Positions 51,546 through 62,117 of a DNA stretch of 64,000 nt are shown piece after piece. The notes under the pieces were generated by a model that worked only from the letters and a program-made list of their open reading frames with translations, did not search any database and had not been told where the DNA came from. The translations under genes and the position numbers were made by a program. Positions within the stretch are counted from its first letter, which is position 1; every line of letters begins with the position of its first letter. This DNA comes from Vreelandella stevensii S18214 (lineage in GTDB: Bacteria; Pseudomonadota; Gammaproteobacteria; Pseudomonadales; Halomonadaceae), in NCBI RefSeq assembly GCF_000275725.1, contig NZ_AJTS01000047.1, forward strand, positions 44,571 through 108,570, read 5' to 3'.

Positions 51546-52505
51546 ATGTCTCGAATTGTGGAAGCCACGCAGCGCGTCCCCGCCACCCTGGCGGGCGCAC
51601 GCTTGGACCAGGCCGCCGCGGAGTTGTTCAGCGATTATTCCCGCGAGCGCTTGAAAGCGTGGATCAATGCGGGAGAGCTTACGGTCGATGGGGCCAAGGC
51701 CAAGCCCAAGGCCAAGCTGCACGGTCACGAAGTGTTGGCGCTCCACGCCACCATCGAAGAAGACACTCGCTTTGCGCCCCAGGACATCGCCCTGGACATC
51801 GTTTATGAAGACGACGACGTCATGGTGGTCAACAAGCCTGCGGGAATGGTGGTACACCCTGCCGCAGGCAATCCCGATGGCACGCTGCTCAATGCGCTGC
51901 TGTTCCATCACCCTTCGCTGGCAGAAGTGCCCCGAGCGGGCATCGTCCATCGGCTGGACAAGGACACCACTGGCCTGATGATGGTGGCCAAGACCCTGCC
52001 CGCGCAAACGGCGCTGGTGGAGCAGCTTCAGGCGCGGACCGTGTCACGCCAGTACGATGCGGTCGTGCTCGGCAAGCCGGTGTCGGGCAGCACGATCGAT
52101 GCCCCCATTGGTCGGCACCCGAAGGACCGCAAGCGCCAGGCCGTGACCGCCTCGGGCAAGCCTGCGGTGACGCATTTTCGTGTCGTCGAGCGGTTCCGCG
52201 CGCACACCCACGTGCGCTGCCAGTTGGAAACCGGGCGTACTCACCAGATACGCGTACACATGTCTCATGCGCGTTTTCCGCTGGTGGGCGACCCGCTGTA
52301 CAGCGGTCGCGCCAAGCTACCGCCGGGGGCAGCCGGGCCATTGAAGGAGATTCTGCGTGAATTTCCCCGTCAGGCGCTGCATGCGCGCCAGTTGAGCTTC
52401 GTCCACCCCGTCAGTGGAGAAACGCTGACCTTCAAGGCGGAGCTGCCTGACGATTTGCTGATGCTGCTGGATTATCTGCGTGAAGATAGCGAGACCATGC
52501 GATGA
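51546..52505 (+). CDS. rluD: 23S rRNA pseudouridine synthase RluD
   Basis: A 319-residue pseudouridine synthase that modifies U1911, U1915 and U1917 in helix 69 of 23S rRNA. The N-terminal S4-like domain (LDQAAAELFSDYSRERLKAW) precedes the catalytic domain with VVNKPAGMVVHPAAGN and the catalytic Asp in GIVHRLDKDTTGLMMVA. Conserved LETGRTHQIRVHMSH follows. AGAGG before the ATG sets the start. Its stop overlaps pgeF by 4 bases. Confidence 0.94.
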   Translation: MSRIVEATQRVPATLAGARLDQAAAELFSDYSRERLKAWINAGELTVDGAKAKPKAKLHGHEVLALHATIEEDTRFAPQDIALDIVYEDDDVMVVNKPAGMVVHPAAGNPDGTLLNALLFHHPSLAEVPRAGIVHRLDKDTTGLMMVAKTLPAQTALVEQLQARTVSRQYDAVVLGKPVSGSTIDAPIGRHPKDRKRQAVTASGKPAVTHFRVVERFRAHTHVRCQLETGRTHQIRVHMSHARFPLVGDPLYSGRAKLPPGAAGPLKEILREFPRQALHARQLSFVHPVSGETLTFKAELPDDLLMLLDYLREDSETMR

Positions 52506-53257
52506 GCGATGCCATAGACCTGCGCCCCACGCTGCTGCGCCCTGATTGGGCGGCGCCTGCCAGCGTGCAGGCTTTTGTGACCACCCGCGAGACAGGCCCC
52601 AGCCAGAACGACTTCGCGGCGTTCAACCCGGCGGCCCACGTGGGCGACAACGCCGACCACGTGGCGCTTTGTCGTCGGCTGCTGCACAAGGAAATCGGCG
52701 ATAGCCGTCCGCTGCTGTGGCTCAATCAAACCCACGGGGCACGGGTGCAGCAGGAGTATCAGGAAGGCGTGCCAGAAGCCGATGCCTCGGTGGCCAGCAG
52801 CAGCGACTATGCCTGTGTGGTACTCACCGCCGACTGCCTGCCGGTGCTGTTCTGCAATCGGCAGGGTACCCAGGTGGCGGCGGCCCACGCCGGGTGGCGC
52901 GGGCTGGCCGGTGGCGTGCTGGAAGCCACGGTGGCAGCGATGAACTGCGACCCCGAAGACATTCTGGTGTGGCTTGGCCCGGCGATCTCCAATGCCCAGT
53001 TCGAGGTGGGCCCGGAAGTGTACGGCACCTTCGTGGCCATCCAGCCCGACACCGCAGAAGCCTTCGATCATAGCCCTTATCGCCTGGGCCATTACATGGC
53101 CGACCTGTACCGCCTGGCGCGCTTTCGCCTGGAGGCGTTGGGCATCCATCAGATCAGCGGTGGTCACTTCTGTACGGCCTGCGAATCGCGCTTTTACTCT
53201 TATCGGCGGGATAACGGCAACACCGGCCGCATGGCAAGCGTGATCTGGATCAAGTGA
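52502..53257 (+). CDS. pgeF: Multicopper-oxidase-like purine nucleosidase/peptidoglycan editing factor
   Basis: A 251-residue protein of the YfiH/PgeF family. The metal-site boxes are NQTHGARVQ, VLTADCLPVLF and AAHAGWRGLAGGV, with C-terminal FCTACESRFYSYRRDNGNTG. Family members have been described as polyphenol oxidases, purine nucleoside phosphorylases and a factor that removes L-Ser from mis-built peptidoglycan precursors; the exact role here is open. It is coupled to rluD (ATG inside the rluD stop), and clpB follows after 159 bases. Confidence 0.9.
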   Translation: MSDAIDLRPTLLRPDWAAPASVQAFVTTRETGPSQNDFAAFNPAAHVGDNADHVALCRRLLHKEIGDSRPLLWLNQTHGARVQQEYQEGVPEADASVASSSDYACVVLTADCLPVLFCNRQGTQVAAAHAGWRGLAGGVLEATVAAMNCDPEDILVWLGPAISNAQFEVGPEVYGTFVAIQPDTAEAFDHSPYRLGHYMADLYRLARFRLEALGIHQISGGHFCTACESRFYSYRRDNGNTGRMASVIWIK

Positions 53258-53292
53258 GCAGTCGGGCAGCGGCTGGTTAATATCGCACGCCT

Positions 53293-53320
53293 CTTGAAAT
53301 GGCCATAACTGCCGCCATGT
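53293..53320 (+). promoter_or_regulatory. Sigma-32-like promoter of clpB
   Basis: CTTGAAA (53293-53299), 13 bases, then CGCCATGT (53313-53320). This matches the heat-shock consensus CTTGAAA-N11-16-CCCCATnT at nearly all positions. It lies 97 bases before clpB. Confidence 0.75.
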
Positions 53321-53416
53321 TACTTGTCAAGCTAATCGTCTTTAGCACGTTCAACGACAGGTTATCAGGGTGCGCCGTGGGTCGAAACGCACGGCACCCC
53401 CCCCAGGAGGCACTCC

Positions 53417-56011
53417 ATGCGATTCGATAAATTTACTGCCAAGTTGCAGGCCGCCATTGCCGAGGCTCAATCCCTCGCCGTGGGGCGTGGCCACAATCAA
53501 CTCGACCCTGCCCATTTGCTGCTGGCGTTGCTCGACACGCGCGATACCGGCATCAAGGCGCTGATCGAAAAAGCCGAAGGCAGCGGTTCCCGGCTGCGCG
53601 ACGGCTTGCAGCGCCAACTGGAAGACTTGCCCAAAGTCAGCCAGTTCGACGGCGAGGTCCAGCCTTCTCGGGAATTCGTCAAACTGATGAACCTGACCGA
53701 CCGCGAAGCGCAAAAGCGCGGCGATCAGTTCATTGCCTCCGAGCTGGTGCTGCTGGCAGCGCTGGAAATGAACGGTGCCATCACCAAACTGCTCAAAGAG
53801 GCCGGGCTGACGCGCAAAAGTCTCGAGGCGGCCATCGACAGCCTGCGTGGGGGCTCCCGCGTTGACGACCCCAACGCCGAAGATCAGCGTGAAGCGCTGA
53901 ACAAATATACCCTCGATCTGACCCAGCGAGCGCTGGAAGGCAAGCTCGACCCAGTGATCGGTCGTGACGACGAAATTCGTCGCACCATCCAGGTGTTGCA
54001 GCGCCGCACCAAGAACAACCCTGTACTGATCGGTGAGCCGGGCGTGGGCAAGACCGCGATCGTCGAAGGCCTGGCCCAGCGTATCGTCAATGGGGAAGTG
54101 CCCGAAGGCCTGAAGGAAAAGCGTGTGCTCTCGCTGGATATGGGGGCGTTGCTGGCGGGCGCGAAATTCCGCGGGGAATTCGAAGAACGGCTGAAAGCCG
54201 TGCTCAAGGAGCTCTCCCAGGAAGAAGGTCGGGTGATCCTGTTCATCGACGAGCTGCATACCATGGTGGGCGCAGGCAAGGCGGAAGGCGCCATGGACGC
54301 TGGCAACATGCTCAAGCCGGCGTTGGCCCGAGGCGAGCTGCACTGTGTCGGGGCCACCACGCTGGATGAGTACCGTCAGTACATCGAAAAAGACGCGGCC
54401 CTGGAGCGGCGCTTCCAGAAAGTGCTGGTGGACGAGCCCTCGGAAGCGGATACCGTGGCCATTCTGCGCGGCTTGAAGGAGCGTTACGAAGTTCACCACG
54501 GTGTCGATATCACCGACTCGGCCATCATCGCGGCGGCCAAACTCTCGACCCGTTATATCACCGACCGCCAGCTGCCGGACAAGGCCATCGACCTGATCGA
54601 CGAGGCTGCATCGCGCATCCGTATGGAGCTGGACTCCAAACCGGAGGAGATGGACCGTCTCGACCGCCGTCTGATCCAGCTCAAGATGGAGCGGGAGGCG
54701 CTCAAGAAAGAGACCGACGACGCCACGAAAAAGCGTCTGGAAGCCCTCAATCAGCACATCCATGAGCTGGAGCGCGAGTACGCCGACCTGGATGAAATCT
54801 GGAAGGCGGAAAAGGCCAGCATCCAGGGTGCAGCGCAGTTCAAGGCCGAGCTGGAGCAAGCGCGTATCGACCTCGAACAGGCGCGCCGCCAGGGGGATCT
54901 TGGGCGCATGTCGGAGCTGCAGTACGGCAAGATTCCCGCGCTGGAGAAAAAGATCAGCGAAGCGGGTGAGGGTGAAGCCGATACCACCAGCCATCAGCTG
55001 CTGCGCTCCAACGTGACGGAAGAGGAGATTGCCGAAGTCGTGTCCCGCTGGACCGGCATCCCGGTGTCCAAAATGCTCGAAGGCGAGCGTGACAAGCTGC
55101 TGCGCATGGAAGATGCCCTGCACGAACGGGTCATCGGTCAGCACGAAGCCGTGGAAGCAGTGGCCAACGCGGTGCGGCGTTCCCGGGCGGGTCTCTCCGA
55201 CCCCAACCGCCCCAACGGCTCGTTCCTGTTTCTGGGCCCCACCGGGGTGGGCAAGACCGAGCTGTGCAAGTCGCTGGCCAATTTCCTGTTCGATACCGAA
55301 GAGGCCATGGTGCGCATCGATATGTCCGAGTTCATGGAGAAGCACTCCGTGGCCCGTCTCATTGGCGCACCGCCTGGCTACGTCGGCTATGAAGAGGGCG
55401 GTTATCTGACCGAAGCGGTGCGCCGCAAGCCGTACTCGGTGCTGCTGCTGGATGAGGTGGAAAAAGCCCACCCGGATGTGTTCAACATCCTGCTCCAGGT
55501 GCTGGAAGATGGGCGCTTGACCGATGGTCAGGGGCGTACCGTTGACTTCCGCAATACGGTCATCGTCATGACCTCCAACCTGGGCTCGGACATCATCCAG
55601 CGCATGGGAGGCGACACCAGCAGTGACGACGGCAGCGACTACGAGCTGATGAAACAGGCAGTCATGGAAGTAGTGGGCAATCACTTCCGCCCTGAGTTGA
55701 TCAACCGTATCGATGAAGTGGTGGTATTCCATGCCCTTGGCCAGGAGCAGATTCAAGCGATTGCCGGTATTCAACTGGAGCGCCTGAAGGCTCGCCTGGC
55801 AGAGCACGACCTGAGCCTGGAAATCAGTGACGACGCCATGGCGCAGTTGGCGGTGGTTGGCTTCGACCCCGTATTTGGCGCACGGCCGCTGAAACGTGCC
55901 ATCCAGAGCCGCATCGAAAACCCGCTGGCGCAGGATCTGCTGGCTGGCAAGTACGCCCCGGGCGATACCATTCGCATCAGCGCGGGTGAAGGCAAGCTGA
56001 TCTTTGGCTGA
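53417..56011 (+). CDS. clpB: ATP-dependent disaggregase ClpB
   Basis: An 864-residue heat-shock AAA+ protein that pulls apart aggregates with DnaK. Order: N-terminal Clp repeat domain (about 1-145), first AAA domain with Walker [14 protein letters not shown] and Walker [10 protein letters not shown], the coiled-coil middle domain (about 410-525), then the second AAA domain with [13 protein letters not shown] and [12 protein letters not shown]. It lacks the ClpP-binding loop of ClpA/ClpX, as ClpB does. AGGAGG precedes the ATG. Expression is expected to depend on RpoH. Confidence 0.97.
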   Translation: MRFDKFTAKLQAAIAEAQSLAVGRGHNQLDPAHLLLALLDTRDTGIKALIEKAEGSGSRLRDGLQRQLEDLPKVSQFDGEVQPSREFVKLMNLTDREAQKRGDQFIASELVLLAALEMNGAITKLLKEAGLTRKSLEAAIDSLRGGSRVDDPNAEDQREALNKYTLDLTQRALEGKLDPVIGRDDEIRRTIQVLQRRTKNNPVLIGEPGVGKTAIVEGLAQRIVNGEVPEGLKEKRVLSLDMGALLAGAKFRGEFEERLKAVLKELSQEEGRVILFIDELHTMVGAGKAEGAMDAGNMLKPALARGELHCVGATTLDEYRQYIEKDAALERRFQKVLVDEPSEADTVAILRGLKERYEVHHGVDITDSAIIAAAKLSTRYITDRQLPDKAIDLIDEAASRIRMELDSKPEEMDRLDRRLIQLKMEREALKKETDDATKKRLEALNQHIHELEREYADLDEIWKAEKASIQGAAQFKAELEQARIDLEQARRQGDLGRMSELQYGKIPALEKKISEAGEGEADTTSHQLLRSNVTEEEIAEVVSRWTGIPVSKMLEGERDKLLRMEDALHERVIGQHEAVEAVANAVRRSRAGLSDPNRPNGSFLFLGPTGVGKTELCKSLANFLFDTEEAMVRIDMSEFMEKHSVARLIGAPPGYVGYEEGGYLTEAVRRKPYSVLLLDEVEKAHPDVFNILLQVLEDGRLTDGQGRTVDFRNTVIVMTSNLGSDIIQRMGGDTSSDDGSDYELMKQAVMEVVGNHFRPELINRIDEVVVFHALGQEQIQAIAGIQLERLKARLAEHDLSLEISDDAMAQLAVVGFDPVFGARPLKRAIQSRIENPLAQDLLAGKYAPGDTIRISAGEGKLIFG

Positions 56012-56046
56012 TCCCGGAAGGGCTTGCTGCGCAATCAAATAGGGCG

Positions 56047-56082
56047 AATGCCCCGTCAGTGACGCTGGCGGGGCATTTTTTT
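56047..56082 (+). terminator. Rho-independent terminator of clpB
   Basis: AATGCCCCGTCAG and CTGGCGGGGCATT pair over 13 bp (one G-U), with a 4-base loop and a T run. Confidence 0.92.
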
Positions 56083-56123
56083 GCAGCGACTGCGACCTTT
56101 GTTGCGTTTGCTCGGATAGGTGG

Positions 56124-56152
56124 TTGACACGCCAAGGGCGCTAATGGAATCT
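56124..56152 (+). promoter_or_regulatory. Probable promoter of ilvI-ilvH
   Basis: TTGACA (56124-56129) is a perfect -35. Seventeen bases on, GAATCT (56147-56152) is a weak -10. Transcription would begin near 56160, about 350 bases before the ilvI start. Confidence 0.5.
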
Positions 56153-56159
56153 TGTGGGT

Positions 56160-56509
56160 TCCTGATTTGCGGGCGCGGAACCAACGGGCAATCCCTCATC
56201 ACCGCGCGAAGGGTAGGCTCACGCCTCTACCCGCCGAAGGACTTCCGGGCTCGGGCTAACCGCCTGACCTGGCCAACGCCCCGACACGGCAAACCGCCGT
56301 GTAAGGGAGGCACGTGTCAAGCTCGCCACGTCCAGACAGGCCATGGTGACCAGCAACGCGTGCTCCCGATGAGAGTGCAGGCCCTAACCGGGCCATATTG
56401 CCAGGGTTTGGCATCAGGTGCCGGCATGGGCCGGCAGCGGCATACCGCCGCACTCGACCCCGCAGGATGTCCTGCGGATCGCACTCGAGACCTCCAGGGG
56501 AGAAATACA
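56160..56509 (+). promoter_or_regulatory. Long structured leader of the ilvI-ilvH transcript
   Basis: About 350 bases hold a chain of short hairpins: GGGTAG/CTACCC (56211-56232), ACACGGC/GCCGTGT (56284-56302), GGCCC/GGGCC (56380-56394), TGCCA/TGGCA (56399-56413), GCCGGC/GCCGGC (56420-56435), GCGG/CCGC (56437-56448) and CCGCAGGA/TCCTGCGG (56460-56477). CTCC at 56492-56495 could pair with GGAG at 56499-56502, part of the ilvI ribosome binding site. No branched-chain-rich leader peptide and no U-tract terminator is obvious. Function unknown; a regulatory leader is inferred. Confidence 0.6.
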
Positions 56510-58234
56510 GTGGAACTGCTTTCCGGCGCAGACATGATCGCCCGCTTCTTGCAAGATGAGGGCGTAGAGTACATCTATGGTTATCCTGGCGGTGCGGCAC
56601 TGCATATTTACGATGCGCTGTTCCGCCAGGACAAAGTGAAGCACATCCTCGTGCGTCACGAGCAAGCGGCCACCCACGCGGCTGACGGCTATGCCCGTGC
56701 CTCCGGCAAGCCCGGCGTGGTGCTGGTGACGTCCGGCCCCGGTGCGACCAACGCAGTCACGGGTATCGCGACTGCCTACATGGACTCCATTCCCATGGTC
56801 GTGCTGTGCGGTCAGGTCATGAGCCACCTGATTGGTGACGACGCCTTCCAGGAAACCGATATCGTCGGCGTGACCCGGCCCATCGTGAAGCACAGCTTCT
56901 CGATTCGTCACCCCTCTGAAATCCCGGAAGTGCTGAAAAAGGCCTTCTACCTGGCCTCTACCGGTCGCCCTGGCCCCGTGGTCGTCGATATTCCCAAGGA
57001 CATGACCGCGCCCACCGAGCGCTACGAGTACGTGTACCCGAAGAAGGTCAAACTGCGCTCCTACAATCCGGTGACCCGTGGGCATACCGGGCAAATCAAG
57101 AAAGCCGTCGAGATGATGCTGAAGGCCAAGCGCCCGGTGTTCTACACCGGCGGTGGTGTGGTCACCGGCAAGGCCAGCGAAGGCTTGACCGATCTGGTGA
57201 AGCAGCTTGGTTACCCGATCACCACCACGCTGATGGGCATTGGCGCTTACCCGCAAAGCGACCGCCAGTGCCTGGGCTGGCTGGGCATGCACGGCTCGTA
57301 TGAGTCCAACATGGCCATGCACCACGCGGACCTGATCATTGCCATCGGTGCACGTTTCGACGACCGCGTGACCAACAACACGTCGAAATTCTGCCCCACG
57401 GCCAAGATCATCCATGTGGACGTCGATCCCAGCTCGGTCTCCAAGACCGTGCGTGCCGACGTGCCCATCGTTGGTCCAGCCGCCAGCGTCATCAACGAGA
57501 TGATCAGCCTGGTGCAGGGGAGCGAGATTGCCCACCCCGAAGCGTTGACCGACTGGTGGCAGAAGATCGATGGCTGGCGCGCCGAGCGAGAAGGCAAACT
57601 CTATGAGCCCTCCAGGCCCGGCGAGGCGCTGAAGCCCCAGGAAGTCATCGAGGCACTGTGCCGCGTCACTCGGGGCGAAGCGTACGTCACCACCGACGTG
57701 GGCCAGCACCAGATGTTTGCCGCGCAGTACTACAAGTTCGACAAGCCCAACCGCCTGATTACCTCCGGTGGCCTGGGCACCATGGGCTTCGGCTTTCCGG
57801 CCGCCATGGGCATCAAGCAGAACTTCCCCGAAGACGACGTGGTATGTGTCACGGGGGAAGGCAGCTTCCAGATGATGATGCAGGAGCTTTCCACCTGTAA
57901 GCAGTACGGGGTGGGGGTCAAGATCGTCAACCTGAACAACGCGTCGCTGGGGATGGTGCGCCAGTGGCAGGACTTGAACTACAAATCCCGCCATGCGCAC
58001 TCCTACATGGAGTCGTTGCCCGACTTCCATATGCTGATCGAAGCTTACGGGTTTACCGCCATCACGGTCACTACCCTGGATGAGCTTGAGCCAGCGCTGG
58101 AGCGTGCCTTTGCCAACAAGCATGAGCTGGTATTCCTGGACGTGAAGGTCGACCCCTTTGAGCACGTTTACCCGATGCAAGTGCCGTTAGGCGCGATGCG
58201 TGACATGCTGCTGTCCAAAACGGAGCGTACCTGA
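56510..58234 (+). CDS. ilvI: Acetolactate synthase large subunit
   Basis: A 574-residue TPP enzyme for the first shared step of isoleucine and valine synthesis. Boxes: YGYPGGAALHIYDALF, VLVTSGPGATNAVTGI, DIPKDMTAPTERYEYVYP and the TPP motif VTGEGSFQMMMQEL ... NLNN (Glu in place of the usual Asp in GDG, which I recall also in Pseudomonas). The start is GTG at 56510, after AGGGGAGA; a longer open frame to 56120 has no coding character and is rejected. It is coupled to ilvH. Confidence 0.96.
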   Translation: MELLSGADMIARFLQDEGVEYIYGYPGGAALHIYDALFRQDKVKHILVRHEQAATHAADGYARASGKPGVVLVTSGPGATNAVTGIATAYMDSIPMVVLCGQVMSHLIGDDAFQETDIVGVTRPIVKHSFSIRHPSEIPEVLKKAFYLASTGRPGPVVVDIPKDMTAPTERYEYVYPKKVKLRSYNPVTRGHTGQIKKAVEMMLKAKRPVFYTGGGVVTGKASEGLTDLVKQLGYPITTTLMGIGAYPQSDRQCLGWLGMHGSYESNMAMHHADLIIAIGARFDDRVTNNTSKFCPTAKIIHVDVDPSSVSKTVRADVPIVGPAASVINEMISLVQGSEIAHPEALTDWWQKIDGWRAEREGKLYEPSRPGEALKPQEVIEALCRVTRGEAYVTTDVGQHQMFAAQYYKFDKPNRLITSGGLGTMGFGFPAAMGIKQNFPEDDVVCVTGEGSFQMMMQELSTCKQYGVGVKIVNLNNASLGMVRQWQDLNYKSRHAHSYMESLPDFHMLIEAYGFTAITVTTLDELEPALERAFANKHELVFLDVKVDPFEHVYPMQVPLGAMRDMLLSKTERT

Positions 58235-58725
58235 TGCGTCATATCATCTCGATTCTGATGGAAAACGAACCGGGTGCGCTGTCACGTGTAGTCGGGTTGT
58301 TCTCTCAGCGTAACTTCAACATCGAAACGCTGAACGTAGCACCGACGGAAGACCCGTCGCTGTCACGCTTGACGGTCACCACCATCGGTGACGACCGGGT
58401 GATCGAGCAGATCACCAAGCACCTCAACAAGCTGATCGACGTGGTGAAGCTGGTCGACCTGACCGAAGGTAACCACATCGAGCGGGAGTTGATGCTGGTG
58501 AAGGTCAAGGCGCTGGGCGCTGCCCGCGATGAAGTGAAGCGTACCGTGGATATCTTTCGCGCCCAGGTCGTGGACGTGACACCGAGTCTCTACACCGTTC
58601 AGATCACCGGCGATGCCTCCAAGCTGGATGCTTTCCTGCAGGCCATGGCGCCGGTGGGCATTCTGGAAGTGGCGCGCACGGGCGTCTCCGGCATTGCCCG
58701 CGGTGACAAGGTGCTGTCGCTCTGA
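58234..58725 (+). CDS. ilvH: Acetolactate synthase small (regulatory) subunit
   Basis: A 163-residue regulatory subunit. The N-terminal ACT domain starts MRHIISILMENEPGALSRVV, and FSQRNFNIETLNVAPTEDP follows; this binds valine and gives feedback control of IlvI. The second half contains VVDVTPSLYTVQITGDASKL. The start overlaps the ilvI stop (TGATG), so synthesis is coupled. A terminator follows. Confidence 0.96.
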   Translation: MRHIISILMENEPGALSRVVGLFSQRNFNIETLNVAPTEDPSLSRLTVTTIGDDRVIEQITKHLNKLIDVVKLVDLTEGNHIERELMLVKVKALGAARDEVKRTVDIFRAQVVDVTPSLYTVQITGDASKLDAFLQAMAPVGILEVARTGVSGIARGDKVLSL

Positions 58726-58745
58726 TCGCGCGTTAGCACCCACCC

Positions 58746-58776
58746 AAAACCGCCCTTCGCCGGGCGGTTTTTTTTG
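58746..58776 (+). terminator. Rho-independent terminator of ilvI-ilvH
   Basis: AAAACCGCCC and GGGCGGTTTT around TTCGCC at 58746-58771, with more T following. Confidence 0.92.
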
Positions 58777-58803
58777 TTTTTGGGTGGTGCCAGGCGGATG
58801 CCG

Positions 58804-59691
58804 CTAGCGAGGTGCCACCGTGGTCCAGAAAGCATCGATCATGGGATTCTGCAGCCGCCGGTTCAGCACGCACAGGCCAACATCGTAGTGGGGCAGCTCG
58901 GGCTTGACGTTGAGTACCTGTACACGCTCTGCCAGCGGGCTGTTGTCCAGCACGATACGCGGCACCACACCGACCCCAAACCCTAGCCCCACCATGCTGA
59001 CGATGGCCTCATGCCCTGCCACCTGGGCATAGATGCGGGGCGCAATGCCCATGGCCTTGAACCAGGTATTGGCGTACTCCCGCGACAGGCCCGCCTCCGA
59101 CAGAATCATGGGCACATGCCGCCACTGTTCGGCGGTCGAGCTTTCCGGATGGCTAGGCAGCCAGGCATGGGTTTCCGTCGGGGCGATGAACAACAGCGGC
59201 GAACGGGTGAGCGACTTGAACGCCAGGGCGCTGGGAGGAATGCGAGGCCTGGGCGTAATGGCCATGTCATCGGCCCCTTCCAGTACGCGGTTCATGGCGT
59301 CTGCCGGGTCACCCGTATGCAGCTTGAGCTCGATACCGGGGTGGCGTACCCGCACATCGCTCAACAGCTCATACAAAAAGCTGTAGCTGGCGGTGACCGA
59401 GCAGTAGATGCTGATTTCCCCGCTGAGCTGTGTCGCGCTGGTGGCCAGCGTGCGCTTTTGGGTTTCCCACTGCTCCAGCGTCTCCTTGGCGTAGCGCAGG
59501 AAAGCGATCCCTTGTGGGGTCAGCGTGACATGCCGGTTGTCACGTTCGAACAGCCGGGTGCCCAGTTCGCTCTCCACCTGCTGAATCGAGCGGCTCAAGG
59601 TGGAAGGGCTGATATGGCACAGCTCGCTGGCGCGCCCGAAATGCAGCGTATCCGCCAGAGTGACCATGTGCTTGAGAAGACGAAAATCCAT
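58804..59691 (-). CDS. ilvY: LysR-type regulator IlvY
   Basis: A 295-residue LysR regulator. The helix-turn-helix reads HFGRASELCHISPSTLSRSI, almost as in E. coli IlvY, and the effector domain shares YCSVTASYSFL, LHTGDPADAMNRVLEGADD and YAQVAGHEAIVSMVGLGFG. IlvY activates ilvC when its substrates (acetolactate or acetohydroxybutyrate) accumulate. It is transcribed away from ilvC across 193 bases, which contain the dyad at 59713. Position between ilvH and ilvC differs from Pseudomonas, where ilvIHC is contiguous. Confidence 0.9.
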   Translation of the reverse strand: MDFRLLKHMVTLADTLHFGRASELCHISPSTLSRSIQQVESELGTRLFERDNRHVTLTPQGIAFLRYAKETLEQWETQKRTLATSATQLSGEISIYCSVTASYSFLYELLSDVRVRHPGIELKLHTGDPADAMNRVLEGADDMAITPRPRIPPSALAFKSLTRSPLLFIAPTETHAWLPSHPESSTAEQWRHVPMILSEAGLSREYANTWFKAMGIAPRIYAQVAGHEAIVSMVGLGFGVGVVPRIVLDNSPLAERVQVLNVKPELPHYDVGLCVLNRRLQNPMIDAFWTTVAPR

Positions 59692-59712
59692 GGGGTCGAT
59701 GCCCTGAGTGTG

Positions 59713-59729
59713 ATTTCATTTTATGAAAT
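59713..59729. promoter_or_regulatory. Probable IlvY operator dyad between ilvY and ilvC
   Basis: ATTTCAT, TTT, ATGAAAT is a perfect 7-3-7 inverted repeat that contains the T-N11-A type core of LysR sites. A second, looser dyad (TTGC ... GCAA with GCGT TTT ACGC inside) spans 59736-59759. Both lie in the 193-base intergenic region. Confidence 0.6.
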
Positions 59730-59851
59730 AGTATGTTGCAAATATAGCGTTTTACGCAATGGTGCTGCTGACGTAGAGTGACCTCAACGCCGAATCCCAG
59801 TGCTGCACTAGACGGCACGGGTGGCCATCAACGCTGACACATACACGATAA

Positions 59852-60901
<1,050 letters not shown>

Positions 60902-60916
60902 TCGATCACCGTTATG

Positions 60917-60956
60917 AAAACGCCCCGAAGCGCCTATGCGTGCTGCGGGGCGTTTT
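60917..60956 (+). terminator. Rho-independent terminator of ilvC
   Basis: AAAACGCCCCG pairs with CGGGGCGTTTT over 11 bp, with an 18-base loop that contains a smaller hairpin. Confidence 0.85.
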
Positions 60957-61051
60957 GCATTCCGGCTGTCAGGACTGGTCGGCAAGGGTTCACCGTGTAG
61001 AATGAGAAGGGTTACTTGTGAACGTGACTTCACTCTAAATGGATGACACTT

Positions 61052-61936
61052 ATGACTCAGGATGCTCGCGACCCAGAGCAGGAATCGCTCCCTTCGTCCG
61101 CTGCAGATACGGACAGCGCGGCTACTCCTTCGTCGAAGGAAGAGGAAATCGTGCGGAACGAGGATCTTGCCGCTGCCTTTCTTCGTGAAACCGAAGTCGT
61201 GGAGGAGGCCGTCGAAAACGGCAAGAAAATTCGCCGCAAGGGCATCTACCTGCTGCCCAACCTGTTTACCACGTCGGCACTGTTTTCTGGTTTCTTTGCC
61301 GTGGTGGCCGGGATCAATGGCGAGTTCACGTCGGCAGCGGTGGCCATTTTCATCGCCATGGTGCTGGATGGCCTGGATGGTCGCGTGGCGCGCATGACCA
61401 ATACGCAAAGCGCTTTCGGGGCCGAGTACGACAGCCTGTCGGACATGATCTCGTTCGGCATGGCGCCTGCCCTGGTCGCCTTTACCTGGATACTGCAAGA
61501 TATCGGCAAGACCGGCTGGGTGGTGGCCTTTCTCTATGTGGCGTGTGCTGCCCTGCGCCTGGCCCGCTTCAACGTACAGATCGGCAGCGTCGACAAAAAG
61601 TGGTTTATCGGCTTGCCCAGCCCTTCGGCTGCGGCGCTGGTCGCCGCCAGCGTGTGGACATTCCACAGCTTCGACGCCGATGCCTTCGGCTTCAAGCTGC
61701 TGATGCTGGTGGTGGTGGGCGCGGCGGGTATTCTCATGGTGAGCAATATCCGCTACTACAGCTTCAAGGATTTGGACTTCAAGAAGCCCGTGCCCTTCGT
61801 GGTGCTGCTGGCGGTGGTGCTTGGATTCGTAATGATCTCGGTACAGCCCTCGGTCATGTTGCTGTTGCTGTTTGGTGCCTACGTCTGCTCAGGGCCGGTG
61901 CTGGCCGTCATGCGCAAGGTCAAGGCCAAGCACTGA
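61052..61936 (+). CDS. pssA: CDP-diacylglycerol-serine O-phosphatidyltransferase
   Basis: A 294-residue membrane enzyme that makes phosphatidylserine, the precursor of phosphatidylethanolamine. The CDP-alcohol phosphotransferase motif is intact: DGLDGRVARMTNTQSAFGAE, then YDSLSDMISFG. An acidic N-terminal tail of about 60 residues precedes the first span near LLPNLFTTSALFSGFFAVVA. It is the Bacillus-type PssA, not the E. coli type. ATGs at 61043 and 61052; the second has GGATGA at a better distance. Confidence 0.94.
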   Translation: MTQDARDPEQESLPSSAADTDSAATPSSKEEEIVRNEDLAAAFLRETEVVEEAVENGKKIRRKGIYLLPNLFTTSALFSGFFAVVAGINGEFTSAAVAIFIAMVLDGLDGRVARMTNTQSAFGAEYDSLSDMISFGMAPALVAFTWILQDIGKTGWVVAFLYVACAALRLARFNVQIGSVDKKWFIGLPSPSAAALVAASVWTFHSFDADAFGFKLLMLVVVGAAGILMVSNIRYYSFKDLDFKKPVPFVVLLAVVLGFVMISVQPSVMLLLLFGAYVCSGPVLAVMRKVKAKH

Positions 61937-61959
61937 GCTGAAATTATTTTAAAAAGCCC

Positions 61960-61988
61960 TTGCCAACCCGGCAGCGAATCCGTAAAGT
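61960..61988 (+). promoter_or_regulatory. rRNA promoter P1
   Basis: TTGCCA (61960-61965), 17 bases, TAAAGT (61983-61988). Its -10 lies inside a 10-bp inverted repeat (CCCGGCAGCG at 61967-61976 and CGCTGCCGGG at 61996-62005). Confidence 0.65.
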
Positions 61989-62117
61989 ACGCATCCGCTG
62001 CCGGGGACGCCAAGCGTTACCAGCGGTGAAGAAGGTTGAAAAACTTTCGGTTTGTCAGGAAGTTGGCGTCATCTGCTGGTTGGATTGATCGCTCACTTCA
62101 CTCGCTGAAAACAGCCC

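Noticed and set aside
53351-56038. An 895-residue open frame on the minus strand
   Set aside because: Antisense of clpB; no recognisable motifs and no ribosome binding site.
56120-56509. N-terminal extension of ilvI by 130 residues
   Set aside because: The extension reads through hairpins, is Arg/Pro-rich and lacks homology to acetolactate synthases; AGGGGAGA precedes the GTG at 56510.
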